43,623 nt of DNA from a virus: IMG/VR virus record IMGVR_UViG_3300015171_000011, positions 1-43,623 of that record. The stretch is one strand, 5' to 3'. This document shows, piece by piece, positions 6,677-13,330 of the stretch (the stretch's first letter is position 1; each line of letters begins with the position of its first letter). The notes under the pieces are model-generated. The model was given only the letters and a program-made list of their open reading frames with translations, was not told where the DNA came from and ran no database searches. A program made the translations under genes and the position numbers.

Positions 6677-6969
6677 GGTAAGCGCCATACCGCACAGAGA
6701 CTACCCCGCTCATTCGGACGGCGGAGTTCGGTGTCCACACAGCCCAACTCCAATCGACGCTTGCCGCAGCTTGTCGGGATGATGCCCAGCCCCCTTGCGA
6801 TTTCAAAGTCCGTGGACGGCCCGTTGGCCTCTAACCACTCTTTCACCCGCTGGCGATCCGTGGAGAGCCTAGGAAGCACCTTGAGCGCCGCTCCGTGTGA
6901 GGTGTCAGGATCAGACGAGCGGGCCATCCCAAGGTCAAGCGGAAGCCCCTCGCAATGCATCTGGTTCAT
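6673..6969 (-). CDS. Small winged-helix-like DNA-binding protein, 98 aa
   Basis: Residues about 50-90 (QRVKEWLEANGPSTDFEIARGLG, then a second helix and RRLELG) fit a winged helix-turn-helix as in small phage and plasmid regulators. GAGGGAACC precedes the ATG at 6969. It is co-transcribed with rusA and ERF, so it may regulate the recombination block or assist it. Not assigned to a named family. Confidence 0.65.
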   Translation of the reverse strand: MNQMHCEGLPLDLGMARSSDPDTSHGAALKVLPRLSTDRQRVKEWLEANGPSTDFEIARGLGIIPTSCGKRRLELGCVDTELRRPNERGSLCAVWRLP

Positions 6970-6994
6970 GGTTCCCTCATGGGTGTGCGGCGGG

Positions 6995-7396
6995 TCAGAA
7001 TTTACTGAGTTCCGCACCTTCGGTAAACGTCACGCCCGCGATTGCCACAGCAGGAGACGACACGGGGATCATCTCTCCGATAAACGGCTGACTGTCTCTT
7101 GCGACGACTTCTGGGTTGGCGGAGGTGGTGTCCCGCTCCAAGAAGGACTTCACGACCGGACTCTTGATCTGCCGTTTGGTCTGGGGCTTGATCGCGCCAT
7201 TCGGGACGGAGAACGCCACACTGAGGGCATGACGCACCGCGTTATCGTAGATCGGCAGCGACTCGCCCAAGTCCGCACTCCCCTCGCCCTCCAGCTTCGC
7301 GTAGAAGATCTGGCAGGTCCGGCCCAATATCAGCAGCTCGGGCAGCGTCAACTTCTGGATGGCCCGCTTGATGTTCGGCAATCGTTTCTCGCTCAT
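6995..7396 (-). CDS. Hypothetical protein, 133 aa
   Basis: No recognised domain. The N-terminal 40 residues are helical and basic; the C-terminal 40 residues are Pro/Ser/Val-rich. The start ATG overlaps the stop of the excisionase-like gene (ATGA), which supports it over the longer frame beginning at 7516. Confidence 0.65.
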   Translation of the reverse strand: MSEKRLPNIKRAIQKLTLPELLILGRTCQIFYAKLEGEGSADLGESLPIYDNAVRHALSVAFSVPNGAIKPQTKRQIKSPVVKSFLERDTTSANPEVVARDSQPFIGEMIPVSSPAVAIAGVTFTEGAELSKF

Positions 7397-7572
7397 TTCT
7401 TGGCCTTTCTCCCCCGCCGCAGCGGAGACAATAAGAGTTTGTCGAGACTGGCCTTCCGGTAGCGGATCTTCCCGTCCTGGCGAGGTATCCGCTTCAATCT
7501 TCCTTCGGCCTCCCACCTGCGGAGACAGCTCCGAGACTTGCCACAGTAGTCAAGCGCCTCTTGGAGCGTCAT
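7393..7572 (-). CDS. MerR/excisionase-type HTH protein, 59 aa
   Basis: MTLQEALDYCGKSRSCLRRW, then EAEGRLKRIPRQDGKIRYRK and LDKLL, is the classic short winged-helix of excisionases and HTH_17 proteins: one recognition helix, a wing and a basic end. Despite the family name no integrase is visible in the window. A role as a recombination-directionality factor is therefore not supported; a DNA-bending or regulatory role is as likely. ATGA overlaps on both sides. Confidence 0.8.
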   Translation of the reverse strand: MTLQEALDYCGKSRSCLRRWEAEGRLKRIPRQDGKIRYRKASLDKLLLSPLRRGRKAKK

Positions 7573-7817
7573 CGGGCCTTCCGTAACTGGATCGTCCGGT
7601 GCAACTCGTTCATGCTCTGTGCCTGATATGGGGTTGTGCCCTCTCCCCACCCCGTCTCGCGCAACACCCCCCGCACACGCAACACCCGACTGAGGTGCCC
7701 ATAGTCTACCGTGGTGACACCCTCAGACCCTTCGTAGGTCCGCCAGACCTCAGTGACCGTAGCTCGGGTCCGAAGCGTCTGGGGGGCCGTCCAGAGCCAA
7801 TCAGAAAGGGAGATCAT
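7569..7817 (-). CDS. Hypothetical protein, 82 aa
   Basis: Start at the ATG at 7817, which overlaps the end of the ERF gene by 17 nt in another frame. The sequence has a plausible helix-turn-helix-like stretch (TVDYGHLSRVLRVRGVL) but no certain family. It ends in ATGA overlap with the HTH gene downstream. Confidence 0.6.
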   Translation of the reverse strand: MISLSDWLWTAPQTLRTRATVTEVWRTYEGSEGVTTVDYGHLSRVLRVRGVLRETGWGEGTTPYQAQSMNELHRTIQLRKAR

Positions 7818-8550
7818 CGTCCTGCTCGGCTTGGGACTCATCCAGCGGCGGGTCGCCATGAAGGTCGGCAATATCTCCGCCCGCCCGCACAATCGCTTGC
7901 TCCTTGGTGATCCACCCTGCCGTTGTGAACTTGCCATCCAGCTTGCACTCGGGATCGCGACATTTCCAGTCAGGCGCTTTCGGGTTTTTCTTCTTGGTTA
8001 CATCCGAATTATCCCAGACGCGCCCACCACACTTCGGGCACTTGTCGGGAATCTGCCCGCCAGCGTATTCGGTGGCCGCATTACTCACCTTGCGAACAGC
8101 CGGGGCCGAAGGTTGCGATGAGCCGCGAAACTTCTCCACGGGCTGCTGTAAGGGGTGGCCTTTCGCATCCTCGCCATCCAGATCATCGTCCGCCGCAATA
8201 CACCAGAACGTCGCACAACTCGTCCGGCGACCATAGGTATTGGCCGCCACCGATTCTTGCGGGCCCACCTTCGTCACGGCAATCCGCACTCCCCCTGAAG
8301 CCCACTGTCCCGAGACATGAAGTACAGTGGTGTTCATGGTGAAGCCCATCGGGTCAGGATCACTCACCGACTGGAACATGGTCAGGTCGTTCTTGGCGCA
8401 CGTCGCTAACGCAGCCTCCAGCACGGCTTCTAGCGGGGCGTACTTGTTCTTGAAATGGGGGTTGACGGCGGACTTGTGGACCGCGCCAATCTCCTTCTGC
8501 GCCTTGAATAGCGCGGGGGCCAGCTTGTCAATCTCTGCGGAGAACTCCAT
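7801..8550 (-). CDS. erf: ERF-family single-strand annealing protein, 249 aa
   Basis: The N-terminus (LAPALFKAQKEIGAV, then NPHFKNKYAPLEAVL at about residues 10-45) is the hallmark of the ERF superfamily of P22. The conserved mid-block with RRTSCATFWCIAADDDLDGE follows at about 107-126. The C-terminal part has CPKCG and a second Cys pair about 23 residues later, an added zinc ribbon likely to help ssDNA binding. The protein forms rings and anneals complementary single strands in recombination-dependent replication or circularisation. It is the first gene after a near-consensus promoter. Confidence 0.88.
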   Translation of the reverse strand: MEFSAEIDKLAPALFKAQKEIGAVHKSAVNPHFKNKYAPLEAVLEAALATCAKNDLTMFQSVSDPDPMGFTMNTTVLHVSGQWASGGVRIAVTKVGPQESVAANTYGRRTSCATFWCIAADDDLDGEDAKGHPLQQPVEKFRGSSQPSAPAVRKVSNAATEYAGGQIPDKCPKCGGRVWDNSDVTKKKNPKAPDWKCRDPECKLDGKFTTAGWITKEQAIVRAGGDIADLHGDPPLDESQAEQDDDLPF

Positions 8551-8580
8551 TGGACAGCCTCATGGTGTGAGCCTGCCAGA

Positions 8581-8609
8581 ATACTACGGGCCTTGCGTCG
8601 AATTGTCAA
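8581..8609 (-). promoter_or_regulatory. Strong sigma-70 promoter for the ERF-RusA block
   Basis: Read on the minus strand: TTGACA, a 17-nt spacer, then TAGTAT. This is a perfect -35 and a 5/6 -10, 30 nt upstream of the ERF start. A short inverted CTCA/TGAG pair lies just downstream, at the expected start of transcription. Confidence 0.8.
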
Positions 8610-8626
8610 CGGTGTACTTTCCGCTC

Positions 8627-8845
8627 ATGCCACCACGCCCGATACCCTGTGATATGGACGCCCTGATTGACGCATACTGCTCCGGCCTCTCCCTGAAAGA
8701 CGTAGGAGCGCGGCACGGGATGTCCCTGCAAAGCGTGTGGCGCAGATTGAAAAAGGCCCGGATAGATCGTCGGACACAGGGCACCTATGATCGGGAACCC
8801 TATCGGAGAGACGTGCTAACGGGGGAGGTTGGCCGCTTCGACTAA
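8627..8845 (+). CDS. Small HTH DNA-binding protein, 72 aa
   Basis: Residues about 9-40 (DALIDAYCSGLSLKDVGARHG, then MSLQSVWRRLKKA) form a resolvase/Hin-type helix-turn-helix. It is transcribed divergently from ERF, with the ERF promoter in the shared 76-nt gap, an arrangement typical of an autoregulating early repressor. A weak plus-strand promoter (TTGCGT, 16 nt, TACTTT) ends only 6 nt before the ATG, so the message could be nearly leaderless. Confidence 0.7.
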   Translation: MPPRPIPCDMDALIDAYCSGLSLKDVGARHGMSLQSVWRRLKKARIDRRTQGTYDREPYRRDVLTGEVGRFD

Positions 8846-9124
8846 GGCGAGATAGCCGCCGCAACTGGTCATCACGGTGCTATGGACCCCAGACTCTCTT
8901 GCGGTGGGTCGCCGTCCGCGAATGAGGTAGGCTCGTCGGATTTTCTTGACGGCGATGCCGAGTTGACTGTGGTGGGCGATGCGAATGGTGTTGGCCCATT
9001 CCTGAATGTCCGTGGGGGAGAGCGACCGGACCACCTGTGACTTCGGCACCCCCAAACACAGGGCGACGTCGTTGATGTCACAGGTCGGGCCGAGAAAGTC
9101 GCGCACTTCCTTGAGGGTCAGCAT
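8816..9124 (-). CDS. Hypothetical regulator-like protein, 102 aa
   Basis: ATG at 9124 (MLTLKEVRDF). Residues about 18-34 (NDVALCLGVPKSQVVRSL) resemble a helix-turn-helix. The end overlaps the end of the convergent HTH gene at 8627-8845 by 30 nt, so each transcript is partly antisense to the other, a possible switch arrangement. No specific family. Confidence 0.6.
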   Translation of the reverse strand: MLTLKEVRDFLGPTCDINDVALCLGVPKSQVVRSLSPTDIQEWANTIRIAHHSQLGIAVKKIRRAYLIRGRRPTARESGVHSTVMTSCGGYLALVEAANLPR

Positions 9125-9131
9125 AGCAGTA

Positions 9132-9160
9132 AGTTTAGGGCAGGACCACTCATTAGGCAA
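9132..9160 (-). promoter_or_regulatory. Candidate promoter for the gene at 8816-9124
   Basis: Minus strand TTGCCT, 17 nt, TAAACT; 4/6 matches in each box. It lies 8 nt from the start codon, inside the 46-nt gap to the divergent small-terminase gene. Confidence 0.35.
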
Positions 9161-9170
9161 CAGGACTCCC

Positions 9171-9692
9171 ATGCGCCCCATCATCAACGCCCACTACTCC
9201 ATTCTCGATAGGTTCTCCGAGGATGCCGTCATGGAACTCCGCGCCGCAGGGATGACCCGCCCCGAAATCTGTGCGGTGGCAACGCAGTGGGCCAAAGACA
9301 ACAACATGAGTCAGTACATCGACCCCACCCAAGTCGGCAAAACCGTGATCAACGATGAGACCCTTGGGAGCTGGATCAAGCGAACCCCCCAACGGCTCGC
9401 CCGCTGGAAGGGCATGAACGCCGACTACGCCGAAGCCCAGATTGATCGCGCCACCGTCGAACTCGTCAACGCCTCCGAACTGCCTGGATCCGTCGCCAAA
9501 GCCAAGGCTATTGCCGAACACCGGCGATTCATTGCCGCCAAGACCGACCGAGCGGTGTGGGGAGAACAACCCGCCGTGAGTGTGACCCTGAACGCGGGAG
9601 ACTTGCATCTGGAAGCCTTGAAAGAGGCGATGGGGATGAAACAGATCGCCCCTCCTGAGATTCCCGAAGCAGAGATCGAGGTGGTGAAGTGA
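9171..9692 (+). CDS. terS: Likely terminase small subunit, 173 aa
   Basis: An N-terminal HTH-like region and WIKRTPQRLARW at about residues 65-76 are followed by an oligomerising helix and the pattern AKAIAEHRRFIAAKTDRAVWGEQ at about 104-126. That last pattern matches the small-terminase theme in which an Arg/Trp-rich helix is followed by K...YGD/WGE. The small subunit recognises pac DNA and hands it to TerL. The gene lies on the opposite strand from TerL and about 28 kb away (less around the circle), which is unusual. Call made on pattern, so moderately sure. Confidence 0.65.
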   Translation: MRPIINAHYSILDRFSEDAVMELRAAGMTRPEICAVATQWAKDNNMSQYIDPTQVGKTVINDETLGSWIKRTPQRLARWKGMNADYAEAQIDRATVELVNASELPGSVAKAKAIAEHRRFIAAKTDRAVWGEQPAVSVTLNAGDLHLEALKEAMGMKQIAPPEIPEAEIEVVK

Positions 9693-9922
9693 GGGAATAC
9701 TTCGCCGGGTGCCCTGATCCCGCCAAGGCGTATGCCTATGCGGTGGCCGCCCGAGAGAAGACCACCACCCAACGCCTCGCGGCAGACGCCATCATCGACC
9801 GGCTTGTTGAACTGGTCGCGGAGCAGGGGTGGAGCTTGGCCGCGACCGTACCGGCGCTTGAAGCGGAACGGGACCGCCTGTTCCCTCAGCTAGGAGCGCG
9901 AGACTTCCCGCTGGAGCCATAA
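9689..9922 (+). CDS. Hypothetical protein, 77 aa, coupled to the small terminase
   Basis: GTG start overlapping the TGA of the preceding gene (GTGA). Helical, acidic protein with a possible short coiled coil (IIDRLVELVAEQG). Coupling suggests it is produced with the small terminase. The second half overlaps a minus-strand candidate gene. Confidence 0.65.
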   Translation: MREYFAGCPDPAKAYAYAVAAREKTTTQRLAADAIIDRLVELVAEQGWSLAATVPALEAERDRLFPQLGARDFPLEP

Positions 9923-10043
9923 GCAACAAGGACTCTTTGGGCCACGCCTTTCCCTCTTGCATCTTCTCCGTCACCTCTCGCAAGGCACAGCGCAAGCAAC
10001 ACCAATCCCCGCTCGCCATCCGTTCCACCAATCGCTGATCCAC
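9792..10043 (-). CDS. Possible minus-strand gene, 83 aa, with a CxxC pair
   Basis: GTG at 10043 has a good GAGGGAA site 5-10 nt upstream. The first 55 residues look protein-like (WCCLRCALREVTEKM, then a hydrophobic stretch). It lies antisense to the end of the gene at 9689-9922, and the C-terminal 25 residues there are Pro/Arg-rich as expected for a shadow frame. One of the two is probably the true user of this overlap. The stretch 10044-10250 holds nothing convincing. Confidence 0.4.
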   Translation of the reverse strand: MDQRLVERMASGDWCCLRCALREVTEKMQEGKAWPKESLLLMAPAGSLALLAEGTGGPVPLQAPVRSRPSSTPAPRPVQQAGR

Positions 10044-10250
10044 AGTTCCCTCGGAGTGTTGTGGGCCTCAAACCTGCCCCGAGGTACAGGCGTTGCCTAT
10101 GAGCCGAAAGAGTGATCTAGGATGGAGATTGACGGACCCCATCTTTGGATGTAGACTGCGGTGTGACCAAGTTCCTGCAAGGCTCGTTTACCGTCCCCTT
10201 CGCTTCAGCCGCCTACGCCCAAAACTTCGACCTCATTGATTGGAGCAAAG

Positions 10251-10658
10251 ATGACGTGGACCTCCCCGGAAGAGTTCGAGACCATCGGCATGACGATGCA
10301 ACGGATGAAGACCGAGGCGAGGCTGGACGAGAGAAGGTGGCAAGAGGGCGAAGCACGAAGGCTGCGGGCCAGCCAAAACGAGGCAAACAGACTCGAACGG
10401 TACGCCGCTGACGTAGTGACCGTCCATCCGAAACTCTACTGTACCGACTGTGGGGGGACCGCTGACAAGCCGTTTGAGCGGCTACACTTCAGGGAGATTC
10501 GGCGGGATGGGTTGGTGATTTCTGGTTGGTACTGTTCGCCTGAGTTAGCAGGAACCGGATCACGTGCATCATTCCTGACGCACACGCCTCCACCACGTTC
10601 TCCTCACGCCAATAGCTCATGGGTTGGCAGCCGGCTTCCCCAAGGGCCGCGTGGTTGA
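10251..10658 (+). CDS. Hypothetical protein with a CxxC motif, 135 aa
   Basis: ATG at 10251 with GGAGCAAAG just upstream. Residues 1-50 are a charged helix (ERRWQEGEARRLR region). A CTDCGG knuckle at about residue 65 and a later WYC could form a zinc site. The last 55 codons lie antisense to the end of the metallopeptidase gene, and that tail is Pro/Ser/Arg-rich and unlikely to be selected. The functional protein may be essentially the first 100 residues. Confidence 0.5.
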   Translation: MTWTSPEEFETIGMTMQRMKTEARLDERRWQEGEARRLRASQNEANRLERYAADVVTVHPKLYCTDCGGTADKPFERLHFREIRRDGLVISGWYCSPELAGTGSRASFLTHTPPPRSPHANSSWVGSRLPQGPRG

Positions 10659-10842
10659 GTTCGTGAATGAGGGTCTGCCACGCCACCTCACGCGTGAGGG
10701 TGGAGCAGACTAAGATCCGCCGCTCGTCCGACAGCCACATTCCAATGTCGGTGGGCTTCAGCGGATTGACGACCAACGGACGGTCTATCCGAATCGGTCC
10801 CGCCAGCCCGTTGATTCGTTTCGGGAGCGGGGGCCAGTTCAT
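10489..10842 (-). CDS. Zinc metallopeptidase-like (HExxH) protein, 117 aa
   Basis: TLIHELNHAAL at about residues 57-67 is an HExxH zinc site, and a downstream EENVVEA at about 80-86 can supply the third ligand. The layout resembles small zincin domains of the ImmA/IrrE or SprT type: strand, active-site helix, Glu helix. No substrate is evident; repressor cleavage or a late structural role are possible. Its start overlaps the HNH stop (ATGA) and it is the last gene of the long late block. Confidence 0.75.
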   Translation of the reverse strand: MNWPPLPKRINGLAGPIRIDRPLVVNPLKPTDIGMWLSDERRILVCSTLTREVAWQTLIHELNHAALGEAGCQPMSYWREENVVEACASGMMHVIRFLLTQANSTNQKSPTHPAESP

Positions 10843-11474
10843 GCCTGATACTCCTGCCCGCGCAGCGAGGGCGGCCCGCCACGCAGCAGCCAGAACACAA
10901 TAGAAGCATCGTGCTTACTGGAATTACAGGACTTACAGGCCGGGACGATGTTTTCGGGGTCGTTGTCGCCTCCCCGCGAAACCGGGTTTAGGTGATCTAA
11001 CTCCATCTTTCCGGCGGTCCCGCAATAGGCGCACCTATGGCCGAAAAGAGCGAGCCGATCAGCTATTTCTTCTCGCGAGAGATAGCGCCTACCAACAGCC
11101 ACTCGCCGCTTATGTGTAGCGCGGATCGCGTACACCCTGCGTTTTTCTTTATTTCGCTCTTGCCAAGACCTTACGCGTTCAGCGAAAAGGGCCAGGTTCT
11201 TCCGGCGGTACTTTTCGACGGCGGCCTTGTTTGCAGAGAGGCACTTCTCCCTATAAACGGGGTCAGACGCCATTCGTTCTCGCTTCCTTGCCTCCGCCTC
11301 CCGTCGGTGCCTCTTGGCCATTTCTTGCCTATCGCCGCCGGGTTCCCGCCGAGAAAGTTGCTTGGCGGCGCCCTTCTTCATCATCTCGCGATACCGCTCT
11401 GGGTGGCGTTCCGCAAAGCGCCGTACCCGCTCACGACTAAGCTCCCTCTCGTGTTCCGTGCTAGGGCGCTTCAT
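10839..11474 (-). CDS. HNH endonuclease, 211 aa
   Basis: A long Arg/Lys/Glu-rich helical N-terminus (about 1-130) precedes CAYCGTAGKMELDHLNPVS, then GGDNDPENIVPACKSCNSSK: a complete HNH with two CxxC zinc pairs (about 148-190). This is a typical free-standing phage homing nuclease. The ATG at 11474 lies 14 nt inside the end of the metallophosphoesterase gene, so the insertion kept the operon's coupling. Confidence 0.9.
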   Translation of the reverse strand: MKRPSTEHERELSRERVRRFAERHPERYREMMKKGAAKQLSRREPGGDRQEMAKRHRREAEARKRERMASDPVYREKCLSANKAAVEKYRRKNLALFAERVRSWQERNKEKRRVYAIRATHKRRVAVGRRYLSREEIADRLALFGHRCAYCGTAGKMELDHLNPVSRGGDNDPENIVPACKSCNSSKHDASIVFWLLRGGPPSLRGQEYQA

Positions 11475-12663
11475 AAATCTGTCCCCGCCACATTGACTTA
11501 CCACATTCGATAAATATGGGCTCTACCGAATACCAATTATCCGTATAGCTGACGACGGCACACCCCTGCTGCCAGTTTGGATCACACATATAGTCGGGCG
11601 ACAAAGAGCAGGTACACCCTATCTCGTGCCAACTTTGCGATCCGTTTTGGTCCATGTTGTAAAACGCCCCCATCCGATGCACATGGCCGGACAGCCCGCC
11701 CTTCCCGTACTTCTGCCACTCTCCCTGACCCGACCAGCCGCTCCACTTCCTCACCACGTTCCCATGTTTGGTAATCAGCTTGGGGATCAACTCCACCTTG
11801 CTCTGCTGCCCGGCGGGTATCCAGTTCCAGTGCATCTCCGTCAGCCCTAAGAGATGGGACCATTCCATCGTCCGCTTGAACGCCGTGAGTCGAGAGAGTT
11901 CCGCCGCGCCTCCTGGCAGGTTCCAGATCGTCTGCTGCAAGCGGGCCTCATGGTTGCCTTCCAGCAGGTGCATTTCCGCTTGCGGGGCCAAGTCTCTCCA
12001 CTGGGCTAAATGGACTCGCGCCATGTCGATTTCATCTTGCAGGGAAAAGAGGCGGTTCGGGTCTTTGCTGAATCTTGAAATCCCATAACAGTCGAGTAAG
12101 TCTCCGAGGTGGATCACCTTATCCGGCTTGCAGTCCACCATCACTTCCTCACAGACTTGTAGGGCTTTCTTGTCGTGAAAGGGGAAGTGGGTATCGGTAA
12201 AGACGAAGGCGGTTTTGATTCTCCCGTTCAGCCGTAGCTCAGGGCGCATCAATCTTGGTACATCCAGCGGTCGAACGGGGATGGTCAGGACATCGTGCAC
12301 ATCTTGGGGACGAGACTTCGGCTCTCGGTATACCAGCTCTGGTATCGGTGATAGCGGAGAAGCTATCGGGGGTGGGGTGATGGACGGTCTGGGGGGAGGT
12401 TCCATCTTGACCCGAGGATTCGCTAGCTCTTGGTAGTGCATCCTCGCCGCGTGTCGACTGATGCCTAACGCTTCCCCAATCTTTACATAGTCGGGAGCAA
12501 AGCCCGCGTCTCTCGCCTTCTGGACCTGCTCCACCAGCCACGCATCGAGCTGGTCGTCCCACTTTTTCCTCAATGGATCTGTCGGGCGACCACCGCCCCC
12601 CCAAGGAGGCCAAGCACAAACGTCATGGTCCGCGAGGGGCAAGGAATGAAGGCAATCCGGCAT
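11461..12663 (-). CDS. Calcineurin-like metallophosphoesterase with N-terminal HTH-like region, up to 400 aa
   Basis: The phosphoesterase metal motifs are complete and in order: DTH at 157-159, GDLLD at 187-191, GNHE at 236-239 and GHVH at 326-329. It hydrolyses phosphodiesters or phosphomonoesters with two metal ions. Residues about 37-80 (DAWLVEQVQKARDAG, then KIGEALGISRHAARMHYQEL) look like a homeodomain-like DNA-binding region. The ATG at 12663 lies 94 nt inside the spanin gene. A TTG at about 12573 overlapping the spanin stop (TTGA) is an equally good start and would give about 370 aa. Similar phage enzymes sit near lysis genes; the role is unknown. Confidence 0.88.
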   Translation of the reverse strand: MPDCLHSLPLADHDVCAWPPWGGGGRPTDPLRKKWDDQLDAWLVEQVQKARDAGFAPDYVKIGEALGISRHAARMHYQELANPRVKMEPPPRPSITPPPIASPLSPIPELVYREPKSRPQDVHDVLTIPVRPLDVPRLMRPELRLNGRIKTAFVFTDTHFPFHDKKALQVCEEVMVDCKPDKVIHLGDLLDCYGISRFSKDPNRLFSLQDEIDMARVHLAQWRDLAPQAEMHLLEGNHEARLQQTIWNLPGGAAELSRLTAFKRTMEWSHLLGLTEMHWNWIPAGQQSKVELIPKLITKHGNVVRKWSGWSGQGEWQKYGKGGLSGHVHRMGAFYNMDQNGSQSWHEIGCTCSLSPDYMCDPNWQQGCAVVSYTDNWYSVEPIFIECGKSMWRGQIYEAP

Positions 12664-13178
12664 TGGTATGGCTTACCGACGATCTCCAACTTGGCCCGCA
12701 ACCCAAGGACGGTTTGCTCCACCCCTAACAGCTTGCTAGAGGCATCCACCAAGGCGATCTGGCCCAAGGCAATGGCGGAGTCTTTCTGGACTACGGCCAC
12801 CTTCAGTAAGTCACATTCCGTGGTCCGAGCGTTGTAGGCATCCAGAATCAGACGGCAGCTCGTACCCGAATCAGGTACAATCGTACCCATCTTGGGCACA
12901 AGGGCACGGATGGAGTCGGCTACGCGCCCCCACGCGCCCGCCTGCGCCACCGTCTTGTCCGACCGCACTCTCAGGGTGTCTACCCGTCCATGAGCCGTTA
13001 GGAGGTCACTACGGAGGCTGGCGACGGTCTGGGCCAGGGTCTTGAGACTGTCTTGGGATTGGTGTAACGCGAGGCGTGACGCGTCGGCCTCAGCTTCGGC
13101 TCTCCCTTGGTTGCGGTAGGAGAGGGCGGTCCATACCAGTAACAGTATAACCACCGGATACGGCCAGTATTTACTCAT
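12570..13178 (-). CDS. Spanin-like membrane protein, 202 aa
   Basis: An N-terminal membrane helix (about residues 5-20, PVVILLLVWTALSY) is followed by a long coiled-coil-rich periplasmic-type region (about 25-170, with many Leu/Ala/Gln/Ser/Asp heptads). A second hydrophobic stretch sits at about 183-198. The first two are the layout of inner-membrane spanins (Rz type), which link to the outer membrane and fuse the membranes in the last step of lysis of Gram-negative hosts. No separate lipoprotein o-spanin was seen; the second hydrophobic end suggests a one-protein variant. AAGGAG precedes the ATG. It follows the endolysin. Confidence 0.6.
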   Translation of the reverse strand: MSKYWPYPVVILLLVWTALSYRNQGRAEAEADASRLALHQSQDSLKTLAQTVASLRSDLLTAHGRVDTLRVRSDKTVAQAGAWGRVADSIRALVPKMGTIVPDSGTSCRLILDAYNARTTECDLLKVAVVQKDSAIALGQIALVDASSKLLGVEQTVLGLRAKLEIVGKPYQCRIAFIPCPSRTMTFVLGLLGGAVVARQIH

Positions 13179-13330
13179 AGGCTCCTTGGGATGGCCTTCA
13201 CGGCCTCTAGGTAGACCCGTTCCCATGTCGCCTCGTCGGGATCAGGTCCGGCGTGGTAGTCGATGTATTGCTTGATCCGCGCCTGATGGGCGTAGAAGTC
13301 CGCCCACCACGGGTCAATCGGTTCCTTCAC
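13175..13330 (-). CDS. Small hypothetical protein, 51 aa
   Basis: A short gene joined at both ends: GTG at 13330 overlaps the upstream TGA (GTGA) and its own TGA overlaps the spanin ATG (ATGA). The product starts VKEPIDPWWADFYAHQ and is helical and aromatic. Phages often carry one such tiny gene between lysis genes. Function unknown, but the perfect double overlap argues strongly for translation. Confidence 0.65.
   Translation of the reverse strand: MKEPIDPWWADFYAHQARIKQYIDYHAGPDPDEATWERVYLEAVKAIPRSL

Noticed and set aside
7393-7572. Temperate lifestyle inferred from the excisionase-like gene
   Set aside because: No integrase or recombinase gene is present and the HTH_17 fold is common in lytic phages, so I do not claim lysogeny.
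10145-10411. TTG-started plus-strand frame
   Set aside because: It overlaps the better-supported gene at 10251 in another frame and has a biased Arg/Asp/Gly-rich composition.
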